In this document: positions 22,724 through 32,178 of the stretch, in pieces | Layout of the letters: each line of letters starts with the position of its first letter | How positions within the stretch are numbered: position 1 is the stretch's first letter | Assembly: GCA_020201035.1 (NCBI GenBank) | Contig: JAIVHO010000043.1 | Location: 1 to 34,516 of the forward strand | Source of the DNA: Bacteroidales bacterium | Lineage (GTDB): Bacteria; Bacteroidota; Bacteroidia; Bacteroidales; VadinHA17 | Length of the DNA: 34,516 bases | Direction: 5' to 3' | The notes under the pieces: generated by a model | The model's input: the letters and a program-made list of their open reading frames with translations, nothing else | What the model was told of the DNA's origin: nothing | Database searches by the model: none | Program-made: the position numbers and the translations under genes

Positions 22724-24727
22724 CTAATTATTTATACTAAATGGTTTATATTCTTTTCCTCCCCCTTCAAATCCGGCATTCTTATAAAACTCCACGAATG
22801 TTAATCGCATCGGGTGAATAAATCCACCCAGGGTAGCCAGGAAGAGGTTTATTGAGTGTCCGGCCACCAGTATCACCAGGAAGAAAAACCATCCTATCCA
22901 TGGTATACTGAGCAGCTGAAGTGATATATCGTTAAAGACGAACCCCAATATTGCCGATGATATCCCAAGGGCAAAAAGCCTTATGTATGAGAGCAGGTCT
23001 CCGAAAATTCCGGTCACCATATTATAGGAGTCCCATATTCCTCCCCCTACCCTGGCTATTATACCTGCTCCCGGTTTGTTAAGCACCAGGATAAAGAGTC
23101 CGGCCACACCAAGCATACCATACCAAAGCCAGGTAAGCAGTGTTGCATCCATCAGGCCGGTTTCTTTAAGCACCAGTGCAACTATCAGCACCAGCCAGCC
23201 CACAGATGAGAGGGCATATCTGAAGCCCCTCCTGCGGGTTATATTCATCACCTTCAGGAATATCCCGAATATTATCTGCATGGCGCCTATCAGTATTGCC
23301 AGGTAGAACATGCTCAGGGGCTCCTGCATCAGGTGCCTGAATCCTCTTACAAAAGGTATTCCCGCCTCTGCGCTTTTTATCACCTCATCGCCGTAAACGG
23401 CTGCCGGCTCACCCAGAGTGTTCTCCAGTGCAGCCCTGAAGCCGCTCCTGCTGTTATAGTATTCATCTTTTATATCCTCAAGCTTCAGCAGCACCTCATC
23501 AGGCACTCCCTCTTTGTCAAGTATCTCAATGCTTTCTGCGGTAAGGGTATATCCGCTGTCTATCAGATTGATGCCAAAGAAGGTACCCGAAATCAGTCCA
23601 AACAGTATGGTAGCCACACCAAAGTATTGACCAAGGGTAAGTATCGGCCTCATCTCATGTTTCTTTCCCAGCTTCAGCTTAAGTATGGCTCCCAGCAGGA
23701 TAAATACCACTCCGTACCCTGCATCTCCCAGGCAGAAGCCAAAGAAGATCATAAAGAATGGCGCAAAGTATGGTGTAAGGTCGAGCTCCCCGTAGTTGGG
23801 AAGGTCAAACAGTTTGCTTATAGGCTCAAACAGCTTTGAGAAATGCGAGTTACGCAGCTGTACCGGGGGCATCTCACCCTCTTCAGGTGTTGTAACGATG
23901 CTTACCGCCCCTGCATTTTCAGAGAGTGCAATTACCTCCTCCTCATGCTCCGAGGGCACCCATCCTTCGAGTATGCGAAGGGTATCACCCGACTCCTTCA
24001 GGGTATCGAGGTACACCTTTCTGAGTGCCATATTGCTCTCTGTTCTGCCTATCTCTCCCCTGATGCGCTCCTCATATCTCTCTCCCAGATATGCCAGTCG
24101 GGATCCTGCTTCCAGCATCTCTTCTCTCTGTCTCTTCAGTTCACTTTCAAATTCTTCAAGTGACTTTACGGCAGGCTTCACGGGCGTGGCGTCTATCTCG
24201 GGCTCCTCACCCTCCGGCACCACCGCCGCAAACCATATATGCGAAGCATCCTGGTTTATAGTAAAGAGAGAGTATCTCTCCTCCCATTCAGGATTATAAT
24301 CGCGCCGCAGCATACTGTAGAGGATCATCCTGTAACCCTTCTCCTCCAGTCTGCGGAGATCGTCACTGCTGTAATTTCCCCATGGGGCAAGCTGCTCTAT
24401 TGCGGTCTCTGTAATTACGGTATCACCCTCATTCACCTCAATCTTCTTTCGCAGCTTCCCGGCTTCCTCCACTACCTCATCTGCCCGCATGTCGGTGTCG
24501 GACCTCACTCCCCCGTTGCTGTCATACTTTTCGCGTGCCCACTTAAAGAGGCCAAGTGTAGTATTCAGCTCTTTGAGATAAGTGGTAATATCACTTAGTG
24601 ACTCCTCCCTGCCAGGATTTTCACGTTCTATCACATGCAGCACTCCAAGGTTACCAAGCTGGGTCACAAAATCGTGGTAATCAAGATGATAAACCAGGAA
24701 GCTATATTTCTTCATCGGGGTAATCAT
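22724..24727 (-). CDS. atpI: V-type ATPase subunit I (stator a-type)
   Basis: A 667-residue stator subunit. The N-terminal half (about 1-310) is cytoplasmic with two coiled-coil stretches; the C-terminal half (about 315-660) is membrane-embedded. Arg583 in LLSYIRLFALGIS is the essential half-channel arginine, and DAGYG near the first TMs is a family motif. A long hydrophilic stretch between TM segments (about 395-465, including DEVLLKLEDIKDEYYNSRSG) enlarges the loop facing outside. The start overlaps the subunit D stop by 4 nt (ATGA). It provides the ion path to the K ring. Confidence 0.93.
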   Translation of the reverse strand: MITPMKKYSFLVYHLDYHDFVTQLGNLGVLHVIERENPGREESLSDITTYLKELNTTLGLFKWAREKYDSNGGVRSDTDMRADEVVEEAGKLRKKIEVNEGDTVITETAIEQLAPWGNYSSDDLRRLEEKGYRMILYSMLRRDYNPEWEERYSLFTINQDASHIWFAAVVPEGEEPEIDATPVKPAVKSLEEFESELKRQREEMLEAGSRLAYLGERYEERIRGEIGRTESNMALRKVYLDTLKESGDTLRILEGWVPSEHEEEVIALSENAGAVSIVTTPEEGEMPPVQLRNSHFSKLFEPISKLFDLPNYGELDLTPYFAPFFMIFFGFCLGDAGYGVVFILLGAILKLKLGKKHEMRPILTLGQYFGVATILFGLISGTFFGINLIDSGYTLTAESIEILDKEGVPDEVLLKLEDIKDEYYNSRSGFRAALENTLGEPAAVYGDEVIKSAEAGIPFVRGFRHLMQEPLSMFYLAILIGAMQIIFGIFLKVMNITRRRGFRYALSSVGWLVLIVALVLKETGLMDATLLTWLWYGMLGVAGLFILVLNKPGAGIIARVGGGIWDSYNMVTGIFGDLLSYIRLFALGISSAILGFVFNDISLQLLSIPWIGWFFFLVILVAGHSINLFLATLGGFIHPMRLTFVEFYKNAGFEGGGKEYKPFSINN

Positions 24728-25329
24728 AGCTGTGCCTCCATCTCTTTTTGTTGCCTTTTCTTCACAATCTTCTGTGATGCCTTGGCCAGGTTCTCCTCAT
24801 CCTCCAGGTATCTCTTTATCTTCATTATCGCGTTCTCATATGCAGGTATCTGCACCTTTTCATAGAGGTTCACCTTCTGTGTTGTTTTTTTACGGGCATA
24901 CTCCAGGGTCTCCACCTTCTGCTCCATCAGCCTCTGTTCGGCCTCCATCCTTATAAGTCTCTTCAGGAGCTCTGTTCCGGCGGTGTACCATTTGGGTGTG
25001 GAGAAGATGTTATACGGTCTTTCTTCAAACAGCACCTCATCAGGCTCCGGGATCCTTACCCCTGCAATCTTGCGGTACTTTAACTTCACACTGCTCACCT
25101 TCACCAGCGACCGGTCATATTCGGTCCATATTCTTACGCCTTCACCCTGCTGGTCCAGTACTCCTTTTATCTCCTCCTTAAGCCTGCCGGCCTCCTTACG
25201 GGCATTCTTTACCTCCATACGGAGTGCCGACTCCTTGTTCTTAAGTGTTGGCAGTGCCCGCTGGCGTATCTTAAGCTGCCTGTTAAGATTCTGAAGTGAT
25301 GTCTTGTTATATTCAAACTTCAGGTTCAT
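24724..25329 (-). CDS. atpD: V-type ATPase subunit D (central stalk)
   Basis: A 201-residue protein, nearly all heptad-rich helix. It matches the NtpD rotor shaft: N-terminal YNKTSLQNLNRQLKIRQRAL and C-terminal LYEKVQIPAYENAIMKIKRY, EDEENLAKASQKIVKKRQQ. It rotates inside the A3B3 head. Overlap with subunit I suggests coupled translation. It is separated from subunit B by a 264-nt gap that contains a tandem repeat, the only large gap inside the operon. Confidence 0.92.
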   Translation of the reverse strand: MNLKFEYNKTSLQNLNRQLKIRQRALPTLKNKESALRMEVKNARKEAGRLKEEIKGVLDQQGEGVRIWTEYDRSLVKVSSVKLKYRKIAGVRIPEPDEVLFEERPYNIFSTPKWYTAGTELLKRLIRMEAEQRLMEQKVETLEYARKKTTQKVNLYEKVQIPAYENAIMKIKRYLEDEENLAKASQKIVKKRQQKEMEAQL

Positions 25330-25447
25330 ACTCTGTTTTAATTTTTTGTCCTTTTATCACCCGTCTGTTCCCGTTATTCTGCTTGCGGCCACCGCTCTCC
25401 AACTATCTGATCCCCGGCACCAGCCTTCTGTGTCTCCGGTTTCCTCT

Positions 25448-25627
25448 GCCTTCTGCCGGCTGGTCTTCGCCCTGGGCCTCACAAACTACTGCCTTCTGCC
25501 GGCTGGTCTTCGCCCGTGGCCTCACAAACGATTTACTGCCTTCTGCTGGCTGGGTCTTCACCCGTGGCCTCACAAACGATCTACTGCCTTCCGCTAACTG
25601 CCTTCTGCAGGCTGGTCTTCGCCCGTC
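25448..25627. repeat. 43-47-bp tandem repeat derived from the 3' end of the subunit B gene
   Basis: Units starting GCCTTCTG lie at 25448, 25491, 25538 and 25600, with a truncated one at 25585. The right-most unit (25600-25627) is the coding tail of subunit B (residues EDQPAEGS, stop at 25594-25596). The other copies lie outside the gene between B and D and keep the GGGCGAAGACCAGCC core on the minus strand. Unit lengths are not multiples of three and in-frame stops occur, so the copies are not coding. Confidence 0.88.
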
Positions 25628-27009
25628 TCCTTTACCTGAACCTCTTCCGGCGTCTTGTTATCTTCCTTCAGAGAGCCGTTGCCCTCTTTACCAGGCTTCC
25701 AGTATTTATTCAACAGCTCATCCTTGATGCCTATCTCATTCTTTGTAAAGTGGTTACCAAACATCTCCCATCCGGCATCAAGCATCTCATCCACCTGCAG
25801 GTTAACATCCACTGCCAGCAGTCTGCGTGTATATTCCGATGCAAAGGCAAGTGTACGTTCATCGTACCCGGTAAGGTCGAATCCGTTCTCCTGTTTTGTT
25901 TTTGCATTTGCCGCATCAGCATATAGTCTGATAGCGGTATTCATCACCTGCGGATGATCTTCGCGGGTCTGTTTTCCTATCACCAGTTGCTTAAGTCTGG
26001 ATAGTGACCTGAAGGGGTCTATCACCACCTTACCCACATCGGTATCACGGCGCAGGAAAAGCTGTCCTTCGGTGATATAGCCTGTATTATCAGGAATAGC
26101 ATGGGTAATATCGCCACCCGAAAGGGTTGTTACGGCAATAATGGTTATTGATCCGCCATCCGGAAACTGCACTGCCTTCTCATAGATTCTTGCCAGGTCA
26201 CTGTAGAGTGATCCGGGCATTGAGTCTTTGGACGGTATCTGATCCATACGGTTTGAGACAATTGACAGTGCATCTGCAAAGAGGGTCATATCGGTAAGAA
26301 GAACCAGCACCTTCTCCTTATGATCAACAGCAAAATGTTCTGCTGTCGTAAGTGCCATATCCGGAACCATCAGTCGTTCCACGGGCGGATCCTCCGTTGT
26401 ATTGACAAATGCCACTATACGGTCAAGGGCTCCTGCGTTCTCAAAGGTATTCTTAAAGAAGAGGTAGTCATCATTGGAGAGTCCCATGCCGCCCAGAATT
26501 ATCTTATCTGCCTCGGCCCTGAGGGCCAGCAGTGCCATAATCTGGTTGAACGGCTGGTCCGGATCAGCAAAGAACGGAATCTTCTGTCCTGTTACCAGTG
26601 TATTATTAAGGTCAATACCGGCGATACCTGTTGCTATCAGCTGTGACGGCTGTGCGCGCCGGACCGGGTTTACGGACGGGCCACCTATTTCGCGCTCCTC
26701 CCCTTCGAGGTCGGGCCCCCCGTCAATAGGTTCACCATAGGCATTGAGGAATCGTCCCACGATATCAGGCCCCAGCTTAAGTGTTGGCGGATGGCCCAGG
26801 AATATCACCTCAGCATCATTGGGTATCCCCTCAGTACCGGAGAATACCTGCAGTGTAATCTCATCATCAATTATCTTCACCACCTGTGCCAGCCTGCCGT
26901 CTATTATTGCAAGCTCATCATATCCGGCATTTCCGGCCCTGAGAGTACAGGTAGCCTTTGTTATCTTATCTACCCTGGTATATACCTTTTTAAAAGCTTC
27001 TTTTGCCAT
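25594..27009 (-). CDS. atpB: V-type ATPase subunit B (regulatory)
   Basis: A 471-residue B subunit, the non-catalytic partner of A in the head. It lacks a Walker A loop; the equivalent region is GQKIPFFADPDQPFNQ. LGPDIVGRFLNAYGEPID, SQLIATGIAGIDLNNTLVTGQ and the C-terminal helical domain are typical. The start overlaps the A stop by one base (TAATG). The final 30 or so residues (EDNKTPEEVQVKETGEDQ onward) are polar and low-complexity and extend past the usual end of the family; the last eight residues belong to a repeat unit that spreads into the intergenic region. Confidence 0.95.
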   Translation of the reverse strand: MAKEAFKKVYTRVDKITKATCTLRAGNAGYDELAIIDGRLAQVVKIIDDEITLQVFSGTEGIPNDAEVIFLGHPPTLKLGPDIVGRFLNAYGEPIDGGPDLEGEEREIGGPSVNPVRRAQPSQLIATGIAGIDLNNTLVTGQKIPFFADPDQPFNQIMALLALRAEADKIILGGMGLSNDDYLFFKNTFENAGALDRIVAFVNTTEDPPVERLMVPDMALTTAEHFAVDHKEKVLVLLTDMTLFADALSIVSNRMDQIPSKDSMPGSLYSDLARIYEKAVQFPDGGSITIIAVTTLSGGDITHAIPDNTGYITEGQLFLRRDTDVGKVVIDPFRSLSRLKQLVIGKQTREDHPQVMNTAIRLYADAANAKTKQENGFDLTGYDERTLAFASEYTRRLLAVDVNLQVDEMLDAGWEMFGNHFTKNEIGIKDELLNKYWKPGKEGNGSLKEDNKTPEEVQVKETGEDQPAEGS

Positions 27010-28769
27010 TATGCAACTCTCCTTTCCTCTATTACTGTATTGAGTTCCTTTTCATATTCCATAAACTTATCGCTCTTAAACTCCGAGAAATTCATCTGTT
27101 TAAGCAGATTTATCAGGTTACGGAAATACTTCCCCACCTCTTCAAACCTGTTGAAGCTGTAGTTATTTCTTGTTATAGACGTCACCTTTTCGAGCATATA
27201 TTTCTGTCTGTCGAGCGGACACATACGGTCAACCTCATCAAAGGCATCCTGCTGCAGTATAACAAAGTCAATAAGTTCCGATTTCCACAGCAGCACGTGG
27301 TGTTCAACCGGCAATCCGTCATCACCCAGAATATTAATCTGTTCACTTGTCTCTTTTCCGCGTATCAGCACATCACGTGCCTCCTCCACCATGCCGAGCC
27401 ACTCATCAGATATACGGTCAGCCACTGATTCCCTCACCTCCTCATACTCAAGGTACTTGGAGTAGCTGTCTATAGGGTCAATTGCCGGATATCTTTTTGA
27501 GTCGGCCCGCTCCTGTGACAGTGCATAGAAGCACCTTGCTGTCTTCTTGGTGGCTTCAGTGACCGGCTCCTTAAGGTTACCACCGGCCGGTGACACTGTA
27601 CCTATAAATGTTATGGATCCTGTTTTACCGTTATCCAGCTCCACGTATCCGGCGCGGGAGTAGAAGTTGGAGATTATTGCAGGCAGGTCCATGGGGAATG
27701 CATCGGGGCCCGGCAGTTCTTCCATCCGGTTTGACATCTCGCGGAGTGCCTGTGCCCACCGTGAGGTAGAGTCGGCAAGCAGCAGTACCCTCAGTCCCAT
27801 ATTACGGTAATACTCTGCCAGAGTCATGGCGGTGTATACCGAAGCCTCACGTGCTGCCACCGGCATATTTGAGGTATTTGCTATAATGGTTGTTCTTTCT
27901 GCCAGCTTGGCTCCTGTACGCACATCCTCCAGCTCGGGAAACTCCTTAAATATCTCCACCACCTCGTTGGCGCGTTCACCGCATGCTGCCACTATCACTA
28001 TATCCGCCTCTGCCTGTCGTGATATGGCATGCTGCAGCACTGTTTTACCGCATCCGAACGGACCGGGAATAAATCCTGTGCCTCCCTCGGTGATAGGGTT
28101 AAGGGTATCTATGGCACGGATACCGGTCTCCAGTATCTTAAAGGGGCGCGGCTTATGACTGTAGTTCCTGAGGGGTTTTTTCACCGGCCATTTCTGTACC
28201 ATTGTAACATCTCTCTTCTCACCCTGCTCATTCTCTATTACGGCTATTGTATCTTTGATGGTGTAGTTACCGGCCTCCTTGAGGGATATTATCTTCCAAT
28301 CACCCGGGAGGGTGAAAGGAGCCATTATCTTATGCATTATCCTGTTCTCTTTCACCTCACCGAGCCATGCTCCTGACCTGATGGTATCGCCCTGGCTGGC
28401 CAGGGGTGTAAATTCCCACTCACGCTCCGCATCAAGAGGCTTTGTATAGTCACCTCTCTTAAGGAATATGCCCTCCATGGCATCCAGGTCATTCTGCAGT
28501 CCGTCATAATTTTTGCTCAGTATTCCGGGGCCGAGTGTCACCTCGAGCATATGTCCCATAAATTCAACGTCTGTACCTACCGTTAGTCCGCGTGTACTCT
28601 CAAACACCTGTACATAAGCCTTTCTGCCGTCTATACGTATTACCTCGGCCATCAGCGGGGCTTCACTATGCTGTATCATGCATATCTCGTTCTGCGAAAC
28701 TCTACCTTCGCTCTCCACTATCACGAGATTGGCGATTATACCCTTTACTTTTCCGTGTGTAGTCATCAA
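27009..28769 (-). CDS. atpA: V-type ATPase subunit A (catalytic)
   Basis: A 586-residue catalytic subunit. The Walker A loop is GPFGCGKT (236-243), the A-subunit-specific form, within IPGPFGCGKTVLQHAISRQ. The family-specific non-homologous insertion is seen at about 110-200, and the catalytic Glu lies in AACGERANEV (about 265-270). LLADSTSRWAQALREMS is the Walker B/arginine region. The C-terminal helical domain is complete. It is 12 nt after DUF2764 and overlaps B by one base. Confidence 0.96.
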   Translation of the reverse strand: MMTTHGKVKGIIANLVIVESEGRVSQNEICMIQHSEAPLMAEVIRIDGRKAYVQVFESTRGLTVGTDVEFMGHMLEVTLGPGILSKNYDGLQNDLDAMEGIFLKRGDYTKPLDAEREWEFTPLASQGDTIRSGAWLGEVKENRIMHKIMAPFTLPGDWKIISLKEAGNYTIKDTIAVIENEQGEKRDVTMVQKWPVKKPLRNYSHKPRPFKILETGIRAIDTLNPITEGGTGFIPGPFGCGKTVLQHAISRQAEADIVIVAACGERANEVVEIFKEFPELEDVRTGAKLAERTTIIANTSNMPVAAREASVYTAMTLAEYYRNMGLRVLLLADSTSRWAQALREMSNRMEELPGPDAFPMDLPAIISNFYSRAGYVELDNGKTGSITFIGTVSPAGGNLKEPVTEATKKTARCFYALSQERADSKRYPAIDPIDSYSKYLEYEEVRESVADRISDEWLGMVEEARDVLIRGKETSEQINILGDDGLPVEHHVLLWKSELIDFVILQQDAFDEVDRMCPLDRQKYMLEKVTSITRNNYSFNRFEEVGKYFRNLINLLKQMNFSEFKSDKFMEYEKELNTVIEERRVA

Positions 28770-28781
28770 TTATCTTTTTAT

Positions 28782-29636
28782 TCAATCGTTTGTTTCATTT
28801 TCAGCTACCAGGTGTTTACCCAGTGCATTGTCTACTGTCTCAAGGAGGTACTCTTTCCCTCTCTTTTCACTCAGTCCATCCCACCGTGAGGCAATCAGCA
28901 GTTTCATCATATACCCCATCACCGCATCGGCTGAGAAATCCTCAAAGAGGGTTATTTTCTCCACCACCTGCCACCGCAGGCGGTCATACCGCATCTCGGC
29001 ATCTGCCAGAGTGTATGTATCGGCGACGGAGAGTATCTCATCGAAATATTCAAATTCAGGATCCTTCACCAGGTTTCGTGCTCCTGTCTCCCTCAGGTGC
29101 TCTGAAAAGGGATTGACGCCGGTCACGCTGATCAGCGGGTCCGACTCCTGACGTGATGCCATGATAAAAGAGAGCATATTGGAGAGGTTATACTCAAAGG
29201 TTGTATACTCTCTGGAAAACCGGCTTCCATGCTGCATTATATAATCGTAATATCCGCTGTCAAGCATTCTGCGGCACTCCAGGGTGTCAGGAGCGTTCTC
29301 CTCCGCTATGCAGCGGCGCAGTGCTTCTGCCATATAGGGAGGGAGTATATCCTCCTGTGGCACTATGGCATCGAATATCTCTTTCTGTTGATTGAAGTGG
29401 CTTTCGGTAAAGAGGGCCACTCCCTGGTGCTTCAGCTCTTTTCCCAGGATATAGCGGATCATATTATCATGGTCGTGCCGCAGCAGCAGCATACCTGCCA
29501 TCCTGAAATCATCGGGGTGCAGTTCACGCCTCAGCTGTTCTACAAACCCGGCGGGTGAGATCCACACCGCGGAGCCGTCGAACCGCAGTTCGGGGAGACC
29601 GGCAACAAAGCAGTGGTAGAGTCTCTGTTCCGTCAT
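28782..29636 (-). CDS. DUF2764 protein, likely C-type subunit of the V-ATPase
   Basis: A 284-residue, helix-rich soluble protein of the DUF2764 family, found in Bacteroidota V-ATPase operons between E and A. The usual subunit C (d-type socket between D shaft and K ring) sits at this place in other operons and is otherwise missing here, so this protein probably fills that role. Sequence similarity to canonical C is not visible by eye. Residues such as YYDYIMQHGSRFSREYTTFE and the spread of Arg-Trp clusters could line a stalk-binding cup (inference). It overlaps E by 4 nt at its start. Confidence 0.8.
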   Translation of the reverse strand: MTEQRLYHCFVAGLPELRFDGSAVWISPAGFVEQLRRELHPDDFRMAGMLLLRHDHDNMIRYILGKELKHQGVALFTESHFNQQKEIFDAIVPQEDILPPYMAEALRRCIAEENAPDTLECRRMLDSGYYDYIMQHGSRFSREYTTFEYNLSNMLSFIMASRQESDPLISVTGVNPFSEHLRETGARNLVKDPEFEYFDEILSVADTYTLADAEMRYDRLRWQVVEKITLFEDFSADAVMGYMMKLLIASRWDGLSEKRGKEYLLETVDNALGKHLVAENETND

Positions 29637-30256
29637 TTCTTACCTCCAAAGAGAAATTTATTGGCTACCGGCCTGAAGTTATCCTTAAGGAAGGTCTGAA
29701 AAGCCTCATCAGTCATTGTTATACGGTAATTACCTTCAGAAGGCTTTATCTCAAATCCGCCCGTAACACTTTTTGATGGACTGAGTTTTAAACCTTTACT
29801 CAGAAGGTGGCCTGCCTTTTTTCTGAACTGCTCCTCGGCTGAGGCGTGCATTTCAACAGGTAACAGTATCTCAAGGCGTACATCATCATTACTCTCCTTC
29901 CAGTTCTCAACAACCTTCTCAAGCAATGTGGCCACAAAGTGAGGATCATTCATACTTTTGTCAACGGGCTCATCAAGCACTCCGGCAAGCAGCAGCTCAC
30001 TTATCTCTTTACGGAGCTTGAGCAACGACTGTTCAGCGGAGAGACGAAGATCTGATTGTACTTTTTCAGCATACCTGTCGGCCTCTCCGCGTGCTTTTTC
30101 CATTATCTTTTCAGCATCACGGCGAGCCTCTTCCCTGATCTTTTCCGCCTCCTGCAGGGCCTCATCCTTAATCCGTTCAGCTTCAATAGTGGCCTTTTCA
30201 AAACCTTCCCGGTGAATCTTCTCGGTGAGTTCCCTGATCTTGTTATTTACTTCCAT
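29633..30256 (-). CDS. atpE: V-type ATPase subunit E (peripheral stalk)
   Basis: A 207-residue protein with a long charged coiled coil (about 1-95; for example AEKIREEARRDAEKIMEKAR) followed by a compact C-terminal head-binding domain (FLKDNFRPVANKFLFGGKK at the end). It matches the NtpE/VatE stator. Subunits G and F are not visible in this operon; E may pair with an undetected G-like protein or with itself. It lies 20 nt after the Usp gene. Confidence 0.88.
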   Translation of the reverse strand: MEVNNKIRELTEKIHREGFEKATIEAERIKDEALQEAEKIREEARRDAEKIMEKARGEADRYAEKVQSDLRLSAEQSLLKLRKEISELLLAGVLDEPVDKSMNDPHFVATLLEKVVENWKESNDDVRLEILLPVEMHASAEEQFRKKAGHLLSKGLKLSPSKSVTGGFEIKPSEGNYRITMTDEAFQTFLKDNFRPVANKFLFGGKK

Positions 30257-30276
30257 AGCTATTATTTGTGAAAATA

Positions 30277-31209
30277 TTATTTACTGGATTCCTTATTGGT
30301 GGATGTCATCTCAGCCATAGCATCTATCAGCTCTGTCATCAGTGTCTCCTTACGTGGCACAACGCTGAAAACCGGCACCCTGGCCTTATGTATTATCTCC
30401 CTTGCAAAGCTTCCAAGGTAGTTATCAAAGAGGATATTCTCCTGATGTGTCATAATAAGAAGGAGGTCGGGGCGGTACTCTTTGGCATAGCCAAGCACTA
30501 CCTCTTCCATAGGCCTGTCACCCTTTTTAAGGAGTATCATTTCGACCTTTATTCCATCCTTCCGTATATCATTTTCTATTCTTCGCCCCTTCTGGTATGA
30601 GAGGCTGTGGGCGCGGTGTATATCCATATTCTGCACTGATACCACATGAATCTCTGCTCCGAATTTTTTGGCCAGTGATTTTGCCCATGCCACCTTATTA
30701 TCTGTCTTTTTGGTAATATCGACCGGTAGCAGGATACGGTTAATTTCATACGTTTCCGGCTCCTTATGCAGGGTAAGCACCGGACATGAGCTGTTTGATA
30801 CCAGCCTGTCAGCATTCTCCTTTTTAAATGGCTGTTTTCTGTCTTTTATCCTCCTGGCTTTTTTAATAATTATCAGATCAGCGCTCTTCTCCTCTGCCAC
30901 CTTCAGTATTGATGGTATCAGGTCTCCTGTTACCACCTCAAACTCCATATGATCAGGTATTGGTTTCCCCTTGAAACACTCCGTTACCATATTACGAAGC
31001 CTCTGCATCGCCTTTTCGCTGTTACGGCGCCGTAAACGAGGTGAGAGCCACCTCTTGAACAGGGGTATTTCATGGACCACATGCAGTACCGTTATTGACG
31101 CACCATACAGGTCATGAAAATAGGCTGCCTGCCGCAGCGGTATCTTAAATTCCCGGTTCAGCGGTACAGGCACTACAATTCTTTTCAGTCCACTCTGGTT
31201 TCTAATCAT
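30277..31209 (-). CDS. Two-domain universal stress protein, non-ATP-binding type
   Basis: A 310-residue tandem Usp protein. Domain 1 (about 8-150) begins RIVVPVPLNREFKIPLRQAAYF, domain 2 (about 153-290) NRILLPVDITKKTDNKVAWAK. The G-x2-G-x9-G-S loop is lost in both halves (LIIIKKARRIKDRK and LLIMTHQENILFDNYLGS), unlike the Usp at 11375-12310. It therefore probably acts without ATP, as do some Usp fused to or near transporters. It lies 20 nt before the first ATPase subunit gene (E), so it is likely part of the operon and could regulate the pump. Confidence 0.88.
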   Translation of the reverse strand: MIRNQSGLKRIVVPVPLNREFKIPLRQAAYFHDLYGASITVLHVVHEIPLFKRWLSPRLRRRNSEKAMQRLRNMVTECFKGKPIPDHMEFEVVTGDLIPSILKVAEEKSADLIIIKKARRIKDRKQPFKKENADRLVSNSSCPVLTLHKEPETYEINRILLPVDITKKTDNKVAWAKSLAKKFGAEIHVVSVQNMDIHRAHSLSYQKGRRIENDIRKDGIKVEMILLKKGDRPMEEVVLGYAKEYRPDLLLIMTHQENILFDNYLGSFAREIIHKARVPVFSVVPRKETLMTELIDAMAEMTSTNKESSK

Positions 31210-31241
31210 TTTAATCTGCTGTTATCTGATCTTTCTTTTTG

Positions 31242-31408
31242 CTTTCCCTTTTCAGCTCCTTCTGTCACTTTCCCTTTTTCAGGTTATTCTTCTGTCAGCC
31301 TTTCCCTTTTCAGCTCCTTCTGTCACTTTCCCTTTTCAGTTCCTTCTGTCAGCCTTTCCCTTTTCAGCTCCTTCTGTCACTTTCCCTTTTCAGTTCACCC
31401 TGTGCAGG
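31242..31408. repeat. 26-27-bp tandem repeat, about 5-6 copies
   Basis: Units start CTTTCCCTTTTCAG at about 31242, 31268 (longer, 31 bp), 31300, 31326, 31354 and 31380 and alternate CAGCTCC and CAGTTCC variants, so a 53-bp higher-order period is visible. It lies 3' of the 240-residue unknown gene and before the Usp gene. Strongly pyrimidine-rich on the plus strand. Confidence 0.85.
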
Positions 31409-31454
31409 CCAGCGTTACGGGCTGCTTTTTCCGGCCCTCCAGTGAGAATCTGCG

Positions 31455-32177
31455 TTATCCTGCCTGCATTTTCTCCACCTCTTTTCGGAATATCATCTCT
31501 CCTCCGGTAATATTATCGGATCGTGAACCCGGGTCAACTGAAAGATGCAGGGTAGTATCTCCGGAAGGAAAAAAACTGTTTTCGCTATCCACTGTAATGA
31601 TAGTCATTCTCAACTCATATTTACCGCTAATTTCCTTCAGGAAATCGAAATAATCGGAACTTACCTCCTTCTCCTCACCTGCAAAGAGGGTAATTCCCTC
31701 CCTGTCAATCAGCGTTATGCTGTCGCTTACCACAAAGACCGGGGTCAGACCCGACTCCACCACTGCTTCAATCACTTTGCGGCATGGGAAGCTACGGTAT
31801 GATAGTCTGGGGTCAGAGCCTACCACGACGGAGAGACCGGGGGTATTACCAAACCAGTTCTTAAGTACAGTCCGGATGTCACCTTCGAGTGTTGCCTTAC
31901 CAATTGAGCCGGCCGAGAGATCAAACTCCTTCATCATCTGGTTCTTGAGTTCAGTAAGTTCAGCTTTTGCCACCTTTTCAAGTATGGGTGATATATCGCG
32001 AAGCATACTCTGGCCGTATCCAGGTTTCCGGTATGTCTGCAGCAGGAGTATCCTTGAATCACTGTCACGCAGGTTCCTTACAGCAAACCTTCCGGCTGCC
32101 ATGGCACCATGCAGACAATCTGCAAGCACAAGTACTGTACGGCCTTTTGCGTTGCTTTCTTTTTTTCTCAGTCGCAT
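31455..32177 (-). CDS. Unknown protein with Usp-like N-terminal half
   Basis: A 240-residue cytoplasmic protein. I do not recognise a named family. The first 75 residues look like a Usp/HUP strand-helix unit: GRTVLVLADCLHGAMAAGRF, then DSDSRILLLQTYRKP and a long charged helix. A second Rossmann-like segment starts PGLSVVVGSDPRLSYRSFPC (about residue 113). The C-terminal part LRMTIITVDSEN is again strand-like. No nucleotide loop is evident. It is the first gene of the leftward run that continues into Usp and the V-ATPase, directly behind a 24-bp dyad, so it may be a regulatory partner of the ATPase. Confidence 0.7.
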   Translation of the reverse strand: MRLRKKESNAKGRTVLVLADCLHGAMAAGRFAVRNLRDSDSRILLLQTYRKPGYGQSMLRDISPILEKVAKAELTELKNQMMKEFDLSAGSIGKATLEGDIRTVLKNWFGNTPGLSVVVGSDPRLSYRSFPCRKVIEAVVESGLTPVFVVSDSITLIDREGITLFAGEEKEVSSDYFDFLKEISGKYELRMTIITVDSENSFFPSGDTTLHLSVDPGSRSDNITGGEMIFRKEVEKMQAG

Positions 32178-32178
32178 A

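Noticed and set aside
23333-24299. Plus-strand frames opposite ATPase subunit I
   Set aside because: Shadows of a conserved gene; low-complexity composition without start signals.
25296-25926. Plus-strand frames across the atpB-atpD gap
   Set aside because: They read through tandem repeats and the antisense of subunit B; repetition (AFCRLVFARGLTN-type peptides) explains their openness.
31114-31653. Plus-strand frame of 179 codons over the 26-bp repeat
   Set aside because: Encodes a Ser/Phe/Pro repeat product only because the repeat lacks stops in that frame; it overlaps two minus-strand genes.
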